NCBI RefSeq assembly: GCF_000760695.4
Contig: NZ_JHEG04000001.1
Coordinates: 8,655,123-8,719,122 of the forward strand
Direction of reading: 5' to 3'
DNA length: 64,000 bases
Source of the DNA: Tolypothrix bouteillei VB521301
GTDB taxonomy: Bacteria; Cyanobacteriota; Cyanobacteriia; Cyanobacteriales; Nostocaceae
Both the position numbers and the translations under genes were made by a program. This document shows positions 9,444-18,747 of the stretch, piece by piece (within the stretch, counting starts at the first letter, position 1; each line of letters opens with the position of its first letter). A model generated the notes under the pieces. That model saw only the letters and a list, made by a program, of their open reading frames with translations, was not told where the DNA came from and made no database searches.

Positions 9444-11497
9444 GGCATGGCTCCTATTGTGAATACAGCCCTTCTCAGTTCACTTGTTTTCTCCTCAGGG
9501 TCAGATCTTTTCAACGGTGAATGAATCAGATAATTGTCTAGTTGTCCCAGTCGTTTCAAAATGCGCTGAATCAAATCGGCTTCTACAATTGGCTTCAAGA
9601 CATAATCATCTGCTCCTACGGCTAATGCCTGATGTAGGGTATTAGCATCGGAATGCGCGGAAAGGAACAACACAGGTAACTGGCTCCAGTGCGGATCGCT
9701 CTTGACCACCTGGCATAATTCAATACCATTGAATCCTGGCATCGAGACATCCAGCAGCAGTAGATCCGGGCAGGTCACTTCCAGGAATTGCCAGAACAGA
9801 GTTGGGTCTGCTAAAGCCGTTACTTGAAACCCTCTCGGTTCCAGGTTGGCTTGCAGCCGTGTTAATAAGACTGAATCGTCATCCACAATCAGCAGTTTAG
9901 CAGCGATCGCCTCCATCGGGTTGAGAAGCTGAGTGACAACCTGGAACACTTCAGAGGGCATCGCGGGTTTTTGCAAAAAGGCATTCGCTCCCAGACGAGC
10001 CACTTCCACGCGCTTGCTCAAATCACCCTGCCCGCTCAGCACCACTACCGGAATCGTCGGGAACTGACGCTTAAGCTGTGCCAGTAGGGTTAACCCGCTT
10101 TCCGTGGTGTTAGAAAAGGTAAGATCCAGCACGATCGCATTCGGCATACAGGATTGTAGCCGCTCACGGGCACCGATCGGGTCGCTAGCCGTTTCCAGAT
10201 GAACAGCCCAGTTAGGAGCCTCTGCCTGCATTGGCTCAAGCATGGTTGGGTCGTCGCCGATCGTAAAGACTATAGAGGACGCGGCGAGTACTTCTCGATT
10301 CCCCGTATCCCCGTACCCCCGTGTCTCCGTGTCCTCTTCTATCTCCATATCTCCGTGTCTCCGTGTCCCCGCGCCTTCGCTACTTGGCACAGCAAACATA
10401 GGCGATCGTTGGGTAATGCACCGGAGTTGCTGAAGCACCGTTTCGAGTTGAACCGCTGACTCGGATTGCAACACAGCCGTTGAGGAGTTTAAAACACGTT
10501 CGATCTGACGGGCAAGCTCTGCTGCGTGTGGAATGCCAAATGCTCCCAAAGAGCCAATGAGCCGATGAGCAATGGTTTGGGCATGCTGCCGCTGGTTGGG
10601 GTCGAGAGAGTTTGTTGTAAGGTGGGCGATCGCCTGCTCCAGCGTTGCGAGTTGTTCCTGCAATCGCTCCTGAAACCCTTGCCACATCTGCTGAATCGTT
10701 GCTACTGCAGCGGTATAGTCAGCATCCATACCGCTAGTACTATCACACTGGGAATGGTCAGACTGGGAATGAAGAGTGCCATTCCCTTCTTTTCTCATCT
10801 CTTCATCGTCCTGCCGCTCCTCAGGCAATGATCTCAATCGATATCCCAAACCATATAAGGTTTCGATCGGATTAGACGTTAGCCCTGCCATTTGGAGCTT
10901 TCGCCGCAATCCACGAATCTGGGTGGTGACTGCCTCTTCGCCCGGACATTCATCAATCGACCAAATGCGATCGAGCAGCGTTTGTCGATCGAAAATTCGA
11001 CGTGGGTGCCGTAAGAATAACTCCAACAGTTTGTATTCCTTGGGCGTGAGGTGCAGAGGTTTACTCTGGCAAGTTACCTGACAATGATTTGGGTCAAGCT
11101 GCAACTCGCCCCAGCAGAGTACCTCCGTTAACTCAGTGTCGCCTCGTCGTAACAACGCGCGAATTCGGGCAAGTAGCTCCCATCGCTCGTAGGGTTTGGT
11201 GACATAATCATCGGCTCCTGCCTCAAAGCCTGCCACGCGGTCTGCCGGATCATCCTTCGCGGTCAGTAGCAAAATGGGGACACGCTGATTCTGCGTTCTC
11301 AGTTGCCGACAGAAGCTAATGCCATCCAATCCTGGCAGCATTACATCCAGCACAATCAGGTCATACTGGCTCGTCTCAACTAATGCCAGTGCTGATTTGG
11401 CATTATGAGCCGCATCGATCGTAAACAGTTGGGCTGACAAAAAGCTGACGAGGGCGGCTACTGTATCTCGATCATCTTCAACAATCAGAAGTCTCAT
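9440..11497 (-). CDS. OmpR-type response regulator with HPt and two extra receivers
   Basis: ATG 11497 is chosen because AAGG lies 8 nt upstream; the frame is open to 11527. Numbering from 11527, the order is: REC 11-125 (phospho-Asp61), winged-helix Trans_reg_C 135-232 (LTPKEYKLLELFLRHP, TLYGLGYRLR), HPt 270-370 (His321 in AHRLIGSLG), REC2 about 418-535 (Asp468, lacking the usual acidic pair: TIGDDP), and REC3 543-660 (Asp593). With the overlapping hybrid kinase it forms a complete His-Asp-His-Asp relay in two polypeptides. The linker at 385-415 (GTRRHGDMEIEEDTETRGYG) is encoded by a tandem heptamer-like repeat at about 10290-10380. The winged helix makes this the best local candidate to bind the 11-bp-spaced boxes found upstream of island genes (inference). 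Confidence 0.92.
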   Translation of the reverse strand: MRLLIVEDDRDTVAALVSFLSAQLFTIDAAHNAKSALALVETSQYDLIVLDVMLPGLDGISFCRQLRTQNQRVPILLLTAKDDPADRVAGFEAGADDYVTKPYERWELLARIRALLRRGDTELTEVLCWGELQLDPNHCQVTCQSKPLHLTPKEYKLLELFLRHPRRIFDRQTLLDRIWSIDECPGEEAVTTQIRGLRRKLQMAGLTSNPIETLYGLGYRLRSLPEERQDDEEMRKEGNGTLHSQSDHSQCDSTSGMDADYTAAVATIQQMWQGFQERLQEQLATLEQAIAHLTTNSLDPNQRQHAQTIAHRLIGSLGAFGIPHAAELARQIERVLNSSTAVLQSESAVQLETVLQQLRCITQRSPMFAVPSSEGAGTRRHGDMEIEEDTETRGYGDTGNREVLAASSIVFTIGDDPTMLEPMQAEAPNWAVHLETASDPIGARERLQSCMPNAIVLDLTFSNTTESGLTLLAQLKRQFPTIPVVVLSGQGDLSKRVEVARLGANAFLQKPAMPSEVFQVVTQLLNPMEAIAAKLLIVDDDSVLLTRLQANLEPRGFQVTALADPTLFWQFLEVTCPDLLLLDVSMPGFNGIELCQVVKSDPHWSQLPVLFLSAHSDANTLHQALAVGADDYVLKPIVEADLIQRILKRLGQLDNYLIHSPLKRSDPEEKTSELRRAVFTIGAMP

Positions 11498-11675
11498 ACA
11501 ACGAACCTTGCAGATTGCATCTTGCAAATCCCTAAGCTGAAGGAATACGCCAGGTTAGAGATTTCAGAGTGAACTGAGGCACCTGCCATCTTAATCTGGT
11601 TGCTATCAATTCCTTATCCTCCCAAAGGCTCAAAATATGTAAATTTTTATAAATAATTTCATTAGCAAATGACTA

Positions 11676-11716
11676 TGATTTCCTCAGAAAGCCCTTATGT
11701 TCTCTTTTTAAGGTGT
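11676..11716 (+). promoter_or_regulatory. 11-bp-spaced regulatory box, copy 1
   Basis: CTCAGA at 11683 and CTTATG at 11694 sit 11 bp apart inside the conserved block ATGATTTCCTCAGAAAGCCC. The block is shared with the copies at 32619, 39409 and 43941. It lies about 180 bp upstream of the divergent regulator/kinase operon and 240 bp upstream of the AI-2E remnant. The remaining 11498-11958 sequence is AT-rich, with a small direct repeat (TAACTTCTTTAGATGTAACA-like, about 11815-11855) and no gene. Confidence 0.6.
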
Positions 11717-11958
11717 AGAAGCATCCATCTTCAAGCAGTGTGGAATTGTTTCAGCAACTCATCGAGCTACTTGGTGGATGCTAAGTAACAATATCCTTCT
11801 TTTTTAGATGTAACAAACAACTTCTTTAGATAACTTCTTTAGATGTAACAAATAACTGTTGCATCTAACACATAAGGGAACAGCGTACAAATAAAATTCT
11901 AGGTTAAAGGGAGTAGATGGGTGAATGAACGATCGCAGCAAAACCAGTTTCCAAACCC

Positions 11959-12198
11959 GTGTTTAACACCCTACAAAAACACATCAGCCCAGGATGGTTG
12001 ATGGTGCTGATATTTCCCATCCTCATTTTGGATACATGGTTAGCGATCGAAACGCTCCAGTACTTTCAACCTCTGGTGGCGATCGTGATTCTGGCAGCAC
12101 TTCTAGCATTCATCCTGAACTATCCCGTTCAATTTCTTCAGCAGCATGGTAACAGACACAGTATTGCAGCGGTTGTCGTCTTTCTCCTTACCTTATAG
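11959..12198 (+). pseudogene. AI-2E/PerM-family transporter, N-terminal remnant
   Basis: 79 residues from GTG 11959. The two initial hydrophobic segments and the loop LLAFILNYPVQFLQQHGNRH resemble the N-terminus of AI-2E family (PerM/YdiK-like) membrane proteins, which usually have about 340-380 residues. A TAG at 12196 ends it; a few codons after it (ILMG) could still belong to the family, then similarity is lost. Probably an inactive fragment. Confidence 0.6.
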
Positions 12199-12664
12199 AT
12201 CCTGATGGGTTAAATTATTATGTCTAAAATTTTGTTTGTGAGACTGATATATTAGTAAAATCATAACTTAATTCAAGTATTTATAGAACTTGATCTATCA
12301 ATTATGACAAAAAATCTGTTCCCATCTTATTGCTAATAATTGAGAATAGCGAAGATGTCTTAGATCCGAGTTTTGACGCTTTCTTATCGTTTTTTTAGAG
12401 AAAAAAAGTATAATTTTATTCTTATTTTAGAGATTTCATTGAGTAATTCCCGTTTGTGACAGTTAGGGTGCGGAATGGGGGATATAACTATTACTTACCA
12501 ACTTTTTTGACCGGGCTTATTGACTTACCTTACGATCGCCTGTTACTGAATCGGTGTTCTAGCTCACCAATAAAACCGAAAGTTATTTCAACAAATTAGT
12601 CAATAGTTAACAGTAAACTGTTTTCAGTTGGGAGTCAAAGTTCCCCACCACTATTGCGTGCTAC
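12199..12664. other. Intergenic, no gene seen
   Basis: AT-rich sequence with many stops in all frames; no RNA gene or recognisable element found. Confidence 0.4.
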
Positions 12665-12697
12665 GTTTGAGTTGGAGATTTAGACCCCAACTCAAAC
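12665..12697 (-). terminator. Hairpin after hdeD
   Basis: A perfect 11-bp inverted repeat GTTTGAGTTGG / CCAACTCAAAC with an 11-nt loop, 20 bp past the hdeD stop codon. No long T-run follows on the minus strand, so it may end transcription poorly or stabilise the 3' end. Confidence 0.5.
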
Positions 12698-12717
12698 TTT
12701 GATAACTGATAACTGCT

Positions 12718-13278
12718 TTAAACTCTTGCCCTATGGTCAAGAAGACTACGAGAAGCTAATGAAAGCAGGATCATCCAAAGGCCCGTCAACAAAAAATTAA
12801 TCCCTACAAATACTCCCAATACCCAAACTGTGCTGATCGGCCATTGATACAGAATCAAAATCCCTAGAATAATAGCCATGATACCGCTAAATAGTACCCA
12901 ACCCCAGTTTGGATCTCGACGCATTTGAAATGCTGCAATCACCTCCAATACACCCTCCATAAAAATGATAAATCCAAAAGCTAAAGTGAGAGAGAGCGCA
13001 GCACCAAAGATGTTGCTAATCAACAAAATTCCACCAATTACGTATAGAATACCAACTACTAGTGTTGTCCAGAAGCCTCGTTTGTGACGTGATTGAAATG
13101 CATGAACAATTCGGACGATGCCAGCAATAATTAAAGTCCAGGAGAATACGATTGTGATGGCAATAGTGGCAATAAATGGTTCTGCGATCGCTGCAATTCC
13201 CAGCAGAATCATCAAAACACCTAAGACAATTGCCAATGCTGAATTTTTTCTGGTTTCTCTAAAATCTTCAGAAGTCAT
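12718..13278 (-). CDS. hdeD: HdeD-family membrane protein
   Basis: 186 residues with six predicted membrane helices in three repeated hairpins, e.g. LGVLMILLGIAAIAEPF, VGILYVIGGILLI and SGIMAIILGILILYQWP. The recurrent 'GxxxxxxGIxxI' pattern and length are typical of HdeD/DUF308 acid-resistance proteins of the inner membrane; the molecular function of the family is unclear. The gene follows clpB by 105 bp on the same strand, so it is probably the last gene of the dnaJ-cbpM-clpB-hdeD set. The same partner appears in enterobacterial stress-tolerance islands. Confidence 0.9.
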   Translation of the reverse strand: MTSEDFRETRKNSALAIVLGVLMILLGIAAIAEPFIATIAITIVFSWTLIIAGIVRIVHAFQSRHKRGFWTTLVVGILYVIGGILLISNIFGAALSLTLAFGFIIFMEGVLEVIAAFQMRRDPNWGWVLFSGIMAIILGILILYQWPISTVWVLGVFVGINFLLTGLWMILLSLASRSLLDHRARV

Positions 13279-13383
13279 AGCTTTTCAAAAAATGTTTTGA
13301 TATGTTGTTAAATCTTGAAAGAGAGACGCGATTAACCCTTGTCTGTACAAGAGTTATCTCTCCCTTGTGCTCCTCTGCCCTCT

Positions 13384-16005
13384 CTAAGCGTTGACCAGTT
13401 CAGGTGATAAGCACTTCAACACCAGTCGTTCATGTTCCACATGGACGTAGATTGTGTCGCCTTCGTGGAACTCGCCGCGTAGAATCGCTTTGGCAATCGG
13501 AGTTTCTAGTTCTCGCTGAATCGCCCGCTTCAGGGGACGAGCACCGTAAACTGGGTCATAACCGACCTGAACAATCCAATCGAGAGCCTCGTCGGAGATT
13601 TTAAGCAAGAGTTTACGCTCGCGCAGTCGCTCCTCTAAATGCTGCACTTGTAGTTTGACAATTTCGCGCAACTCGTCCTTCCGCAAGCTATGGAAGATAA
13701 TGATTTCATCAATGCGGTTGAGGAATTCGGGGCGGAAACTTTCTCGAACTGCTTCCATGACGCGATCGCGCATTTGTTCGTACTTGCTATCATCTCCTGC
13801 CACATCCAAAATGTATATTGAACCAATATTGCTTGTCATAATCGCGATCGTATTTTTAAAATCTACTGTGCGTCCCTGAGAATCAGTTAGGCGACCATCA
13901 TCCAGGATTTGCAGCAGGACGTTGAATACATCAGGATGAGCTTTCTCAATTTCGTCAAACAGAATTACAGAATAAGGTCGGCGGCGAATCGCTTCGGTGA
14001 GTTGTCCACCTTCTTCATAGCCCACGTAACCTGGAGGTGCACCGATGAGACGGGCAACAGCGTGTTTCTCCATGTATTCGGACATATCGATCCGCACCAG
14101 TGCATCTTCAGTATCAAACAGATATTCCGCTAAAGCTTTTGCCAGTTCTGTTTTTCCCACCCCGGTCGGGCCTAAGAAAATAAAGCTAGCAATGGGACGA
14201 TTCGGGTCTGCTAACCCAGCACGGGAACGTTGAATTGCATCAGCAACAGCTCTTACAGCTTCGTCCTGACCAATCACACGTTTATGTAGCTCTTCTTCCA
14301 GATGCAAGAGTTTTTGCATTTCCGATTCAACCAGTCTGCTTACCAGAATACCCGTCCATTTGGAGATAATTTCGGCAATGTCAGCTTCGGTGACTTCTTC
14401 GCGCAACAGAGATTTACCGCTAGTCTGGATTTGAGCTAGTCGCGCTTCGGCTTCTTTTAGTTGTCGTTGCAGCTCAGTGAGTTTGCTGTATTTCAGTTCT
14501 GCTGCCCGGTTGAGGTCGTAATCGCGTTCGGCTTGCTGAATTTCTACATTGACACGCTCAATCTCTTGTCTAATTTGGCGAATGCGATCGATGATTTGCT
14601 TCTCTGCTTGCCATTGAGCATTGAGGGCATCTTGGCGTTCTTTTAACTCTGCAAGTTCTCTCTCCAGCCGTTCTAACCGCTCTCTGGAAGCACTGTCTGT
14701 TTCTTTTTGCAGTGACAGCCGCTCCATTTCCAGTTGCAGAATTTTGCGATCGATTTCGTCTAATTCTTCTGGTTTGGAAGTAATTTCCATTTTTAGTTTA
14801 GCCGCAGCTTCATCCACCAAATCAATAGCTTTGTCGGGTAGGAAGCGATCGCTAATATATCTCGCAGACAGAGTAGCTGCCGCAACTAACGCACTATCAG
14901 AAACCTTCACGCCATGGTGTAACTCGTAGCGCTCTTTCAAACCGCGCAGAATTGAGATGGTATCTTCCACACTGGGCTGATCGACATACACCTGCTGAAA
15001 ACGACGTTCCAAAGCCGCATCTTTTTCAATATACTTGCGGTATTCATCTAGCGTGGTGGCACCAATACAGCGCAGTTCGCCGCGAGCAAGCATTGGCTTG
15101 AGCAAGTTGCTAGCATCCATCGATCCTTGCGTTGCACCCGCACCAACTACAGTGTGAATTTCGTCAATGAACAAGACGATTTGTCCCTGTGCTTCTTGGA
15201 TTTCTTTTAAGACAGCTTTCAGGCGTTCTTCAAATTCTCCCCGGTATTTGGCTCCGGCAATTAACGCACCCATGTCTAAAGCTATTAGTTTGCGATCGCG
15301 CAATGATTCCGGGACATCACCACTGACAATGCGCTGCGCTAATCCTTCTACAATTGCCGTTTTACCGACACCAGGTTCACCAATCAGCACGGGGTTATTT
15401 TTAGTCCGACGAGAAAGGATTTGAATCGTGCGACGAATTTCTTCATCTCGTCCAATCACTGGGTCGAGTATGCCCTCATGTGCCAATTGGGTTAAATCGC
15501 GTCCGTATTTTTCTAGCGCTTCATATTTAACTTCCGGGTTTTGATCTGTCACTTTTTGACTCCCTCGAATCTGTTGAATGATGTTGCGGAGTTTTTTTTC
15601 ATCCAGTCCAAATTCTTGAAACAACCCTTTACCAAAGCGATCGTCTTTGGCAAAAGCTAGTATTAAATGTTCAATAGAAATATATTCATCACCAAACTCT
15701 TTGCGGTATTGTTCAGCGCGATCGAGCAGCGTCTCTAAACTGTGTCCGATGTATACCGAACCACTGCTAGCCCCCGATACTTTGGGCTGACGGTTGATGA
15801 AGTCGATAGTGCGCTCGTGTAGTTTTTGAACATTTACCCCGGCTTTGTTGAAAATAGAACTGGCGAGTCCTTCCTGTTTTAATAGCGCTGGCATCAAATG
15901 TTCGCTCTCAATCTGCTGATGCTGAAACTGCTTGGCAATTTCGGGAGTCCGAACAAGGGCTTCCCAGGCTTTTTCGGTAAATTGCTCGGGATTGGTTGGT
16001 TGCAT
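13384..16005 (-). CDS. clpB: ATP-dependent disaggregase ClpB
   Basis: 873 residues, full family length. N-terminal Clp_N double repeat (1-145); AAA1 with Walker [10 protein letters not shown] and Walker B LFIDEIH; the long coiled-coil M domain (about 405-525), which separates ClpB from ClpA/C; AAA2 with GPTGVGKTE and [10 protein letters not shown], arginine finger region [10 protein letters not shown]; and the C-terminal D2-small domain. It extracts polypeptides from aggregates together with DnaK/DnaJ, both encoded in this window. cbpM ends 44 bp upstream. Cyanobacteria usually hold two or more ClpB copies; linkage to dnaJ, yfdX and hdeD suggests this is the accessory, stress-dedicated one. 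Confidence 0.97.
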   Translation of the reverse strand: MQPTNPEQFTEKAWEALVRTPEIAKQFQHQQIESEHLMPALLKQEGLASSIFNKAGVNVQKLHERTIDFINRQPKVSGASSGSVYIGHSLETLLDRAEQYRKEFGDEYISIEHLILAFAKDDRFGKGLFQEFGLDEKKLRNIIQQIRGSQKVTDQNPEVKYEALEKYGRDLTQLAHEGILDPVIGRDEEIRRTIQILSRRTKNNPVLIGEPGVGKTAIVEGLAQRIVSGDVPESLRDRKLIALDMGALIAGAKYRGEFEERLKAVLKEIQEAQGQIVLFIDEIHTVVGAGATQGSMDASNLLKPMLARGELRCIGATTLDEYRKYIEKDAALERRFQQVYVDQPSVEDTISILRGLKERYELHHGVKVSDSALVAAATLSARYISDRFLPDKAIDLVDEAAAKLKMEITSKPEELDEIDRKILQLEMERLSLQKETDSASRERLERLERELAELKERQDALNAQWQAEKQIIDRIRQIRQEIERVNVEIQQAERDYDLNRAAELKYSKLTELQRQLKEAEARLAQIQTSGKSLLREEVTEADIAEIISKWTGILVSRLVESEMQKLLHLEEELHKRVIGQDEAVRAVADAIQRSRAGLADPNRPIASFIFLGPTGVGKTELAKALAEYLFDTEDALVRIDMSEYMEKHAVARLIGAPPGYVGYEEGGQLTEAIRRRPYSVILFDEIEKAHPDVFNVLLQILDDGRLTDSQGRTVDFKNTIAIMTSNIGSIYILDVAGDDSKYEQMRDRVMEAVRESFRPEFLNRIDEIIIFHSLRKDELREIVKLQVQHLEERLRERKLLLKISDEALDWIVQVGYDPVYGARPLKRAIQRELETPIAKAILRGEFHEGDTIYVHVEHERLVLKCLSPELVNA

Positions 16006-16049
16006 AATCGTGCCCCTTAGCTGAGAAATAAATTATTTTGTTAACGCTC

Positions 16050-16367
16050 TTAATTACGAATTTGTAATTCAGCACGGTAGGCGCGCAGTTGCGCCTTGAG
16101 TTGGGCAATTTCAGTTACCATATCTAGCACCATTGCTGCTCCGACCCAATTCAAGTTCAGATCGCGGTGCAACCTTTGAATCTGCACAACGCGAAATATA
16201 TCCTGTCGGCGCAGCATGATTCCTACAGGTTCAATTAATCCCAGGCGGGCAAATCGTTCTAGCAATAAAACCGAGGTTTGGGTGAGGTAGGCGGCTTGCT
16301 CGAAACTATAGAGGCGATCGCCTGCTTCTGTCCACACCAAGCAAGACAAACTCAGGTTAGAACTCAT
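16050..16367 (-). CDS. cbpM: CbpM-like chaperone modulator
   Basis: 105 residues. MerR-like winged-helix fold: [20 protein letters not shown], then [11 protein letters not shown], and a C-terminal coiled coil ([16 protein letters not shown]). CbpM binds the J domain of CbpA and blocks its action on DnaK. The start codon overlaps the stop of the preceding DnaJ gene as ATGA, with GGAGGT upstream, so the modulator and its target are translationally coupled as in other CbpA-CbpM pairs. Confidence 0.85.
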   Translation of the reverse strand: MSSNLSLSCLVWTEAGDRLYSFEQAAYLTQTSVLLLERFARLGLIEPVGIMLRRQDIFRVVQIQRLHRDLNLNWVGAAMVLDMVTEIAQLKAQLRAYRAELQIRN

Positions 16368-17371
16368 AACTGCACCTCCGTTAAGCCCTGACGGGAATTA
16401 AAACTACTGACCTGCCGCAATTTTTCATAGCACTCTCTTTCCTTAGGACTCAAATCTTTGGGTGTCACAATTTTTAAACGCACGATCAAAGCGGTACGAT
16501 TACCTTTTGGATCGCGCCAGCCCTTGCCACGTAGCCGGAGTGCTTGGCCGGAATCCACACCGGCTGGAATCGTCATCGTTACCTTGCCATCAGGCGTAGG
16601 AACATCTATTTGTGCGCCAAGCACTGCTTCTTCTGGGCTGACAGGTACTTCACAGGCAAGATTGTCGCCCTCAAATTTGAAGAAAGGATGAGGCAATAAT
16701 TCAATCGACAGATAAAGATCGCCGCGTTGCTGGTTAAAAGGACTTATCTGTCCTTTGCCTTTTACCCGAATGCGGCTTCCCGGTTTCACACCGGGCGGAA
16801 TACGAACAGTGATGGTTTCTCCATCAATTTGTAGCCGCTTCTGTGTACCGTGAAACGCTTCAGAAAAAGTGAGAGCGATCGCCGCTTCTGTATCCTGTGC
16901 GGGAACATCAGTGAAGCGGCCGAAAGGGTCTTCTCCATAGCCAAAGTCGGCGTATTCCCGGAATCCTTCTGGTCTTCTTGTAGTGCGATAATTAGCTGTG
17001 CGCTGTTTTGTACGACCGCCACTGCGACCTAACCCTCCCAGCAATTCATCAATGAAATCATTAAAGTTGCCATACTGGCTAAAGTCATAACCTTGTGTAC
17101 CCGCCCCTCTGGGTGGAGGTGCACCCGCCGCAGCCTGTTGCCAGTACTGACCATACTGGTCATACTTCTGGCGTTTTTCCGGGTCGGACAGCACTTCATT
17201 AGCTTCGTTAATTTCTTTGAACCGCGCTTCGGCTTGCTTATCGTTAGGATTTAAGTCCGGGTGATATTTCCGTGCCAATTTCCGGTAGGCTTTTTTGATA
17301 TCCTCCGGAGTGGCGTTCTTACTGACACCCAGAATTTCGTAATAATCTTTGAAATCAGTTGCTGCAACCAT
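16364..17371 (-). CDS. cbpA: DnaJ-family co-chaperone, CbpA type
   Basis: About 335 residues. ATG 17371 is preferred (AGAGGTG 5-7 nt upstream) over the GTG at 17377. J domain 1-70 with the HPD motif ([10 protein letters not shown]), a Gly/Phe-rich stretch ([21 protein letters not shown]), and two C-terminal substrate-binding beta domains ([20 protein letters not shown], then a second similar block). There is no CxxCxGxG zinc finger, so it is a class B (CbpA) J-protein that stimulates DnaK. First gene of the cbpA-cbpM-clpB-hdeD set. Confidence 0.95.
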   Translation of the reverse strand: MVAATDFKDYYEILGVSKNATPEDIKKAYRKLARKYHPDLNPNDKQAEARFKEINEANEVLSDPEKRQKYDQYGQYWQQAAAGAPPPRGAGTQGYDFSQYGNFNDFIDELLGGLGRSGGRTKQRTANYRTTRRPEGFREYADFGYGEDPFGRFTDVPAQDTEAAIALTFSEAFHGTQKRLQIDGETITVRIPPGVKPGSRIRVKGKGQISPFNQQRGDLYLSIELLPHPFFKFEGDNLACEVPVSPEEAVLGAQIDVPTPDGKVTMTIPAGVDSGQALRLRGKGWRDPKGNRTALIVRLKIVTPKDLSPKERECYEKLRQVSSFNSRQGLTEVQL

Positions 17372-17488
17372 CAGCACCTCTTGAGATTAACGCGATGGGA
17401 CGGGTGGGCAGAGGAGCAGAGGGAGATAAAATTCCTCACTCTTATACAGGCAAGGGTTCATCGCGTCTCTACTTCTAATTCTTGTACA

Positions 17489-17506
17489 GACGCGATTAAT
17501 CGCGTC
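17489..17506. repeat. 18-bp perfect palindrome at the yfdX stop codon
   Basis: GACGCGATTAATCGCGTC reads the same on both strands and contains the TAA stop of the upstream-coded yfdX gene. Related GACGCGATTAA ... TTGTACAG sequence occurs near 13327, so this belongs to a dispersed repeat family rather than being a unique operator. Confidence 0.6.
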
Positions 17507-18470
17507 TCCTGGCTTCTGCCCTTTTCGAGGAATCATCTGGTTTAACGACTTCGGATACTCGGTTGAAGAAACTAAAGAATTGTTCCTGAAGCTTGGCAAA
17601 TGCAACTGTTGTGTTCTCACGTGCCTTAACTTGCCGCTCTAGATTTCTAATTGCTTTGTCAAATTCTGCATACTCGCGATCGCCTCTGGCATATCCTAGT
17701 TCTTGAGCTAACTTAAGTTGGGCACGAGCATCTTCTAGCAACCTCTGTGCTGCGTCGCGATCCTTCTCTGCTAAAGTAACCGCAGTCACTAGATCGGTAT
17801 GGGCTTTGACTAGCGGCAGGGGTCGAGCTTGTTCTGTGACCACTAAAGTTGAGAGCGCAAGTTGCAGCACGCCTTTGGCTTCATCAATTTTGCCTTCGTT
17901 CAACAACCGAGCTGCCTGCTTGGTAGCATCTGGATATCTCTCTAATGGCAGATTGACGATTGCTGTGCGAATCTCGCTCATCAAGTTGTTCAACAGTTCG
18001 CGAGCCGCCGGAAAATCTTCTGCATTTACAGCAGACTTAACTTGTTTGCGAATTCGGTCAACCAAATTAAAATCCTGAGGGGCAAAATCGAGGATCGCTA
18101 CCTCAGCCGCCACCGGAATTAGAGCTAGTTTAGGGTATTGTGCCACCAGTATGTCAATTTTTCCAGTTGCTCGTTCTAGGGCAGCAATTGCTTCTTGAGT
18201 CTTTCCCCGCTCAATGGCAGCGATCGCTTTTTTAGTTTCTTCGATTGCGGCGATCGCTTCTCGATCCAGTTTACTTTCAGCCTCAGCTGTTGCCTGTTGC
18301 CTCTCCTTTTCAAGCTCCTGCTGAAGACTAGTATCAAGCTGATTTAATGTTTCAGGAGATACCGCAGCAGAGCTAACTGCATGAACGGGAGCGATGAATA
18401 AAAGCGAGGAGAAAAGAATACCCACTAACAGGACTTGCAGCCTTCTAAAGAATCTGTGATATCGGTTCAT
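17496..18470 (-). CDS. YfdX-family protein, exported form
   Basis: 324 residues from ATG 18470, with AGGAG placed 7 nt upstream; the frame is open further, to 18539. An N-terminal signal peptide (basic MNRYHRFFRRLQ, hydrophobic VLLVGILFSSLLFIAP, cleavage near VHA) predicts export to the periplasm. The mature part is alpha-helical: AIAAIEETKKAIAAIERGKT, ALERATGKIDILVAQYP and ALSTLVVTEQARPLPLVKA are YfdX hallmarks. The usual YfdX length is about 210; a charged C-terminal extension follows. YfdX proteins are linked to acid and heat tolerance and have holdase activity in enterics. A paralogue without signal peptide lies immediately upstream. Confidence 0.88.
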   Translation of the reverse strand: MNRYHRFFRRLQVLLVGILFSSLLFIAPVHAVSSAAVSPETLNQLDTSLQQELEKERQQATAEAESKLDREAIAAIEETKKAIAAIERGKTQEAIAALERATGKIDILVAQYPKLALIPVAAEVAILDFAPQDFNLVDRIRKQVKSAVNAEDFPAARELLNNLMSEIRTAIVNLPLERYPDATKQAARLLNEGKIDEAKGVLQLALSTLVVTEQARPLPLVKAHTDLVTAVTLAEKDRDAAQRLLEDARAQLKLAQELGYARGDREYAEFDKAIRNLERQVKARENTTVAFAKLQEQFFSFFNRVSEVVKPDDSSKRAEARRRD

Positions 18471-18584
18471 GATTATTCTCCTGATTTGTAAACTTGCTTT
18501 GCGCCTGGGATAGATACCTTTTTCGCCGCGATCGAACATCTGTACCTTTTTGGGTCTAAGGATTATTCAGGTTTTCCGCTACAA

Positions 18585-18725
18585 CGCCACTTGACGCCAG
18601 TCGCTACAACGCGCTTAACCCGACGCTAAGTGCTTTATGCCGGGAAACCCTTTCGGCAGTTCCTTCTGGGAGAAACCCCCAAGAACGGACTGCCTCACCA
18701 CCGCAGTGGCTCCCCCACACCCCCA
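18585..18725. repeat. Dispersed GC-rich repeat cluster
   Basis: Back-to-back short repeats of the type found throughout Nostocales genomes (CGCCAGTCGCTACAACGCG, CGGGAAACCCTTTCGGCAG, GGAGAAACCCCCAAGAACGG) fill the gap between the two yfdX genes. Related blocks occur near 29204-29280, 32735-32800 and 58920-58978. Confidence 0.6.
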
Positions 18726-18747
18726 TACCCTTATACCCTTTCTTTGG

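Noticed and set aside
10199..10459. Heptamer-like tandem repeat near 10290-10380 considered as a CRISPR or regulatory array
   Set aside because: Units are 7-9 bp without spacers and lie inside a coding frame; a simple tandem repeat.
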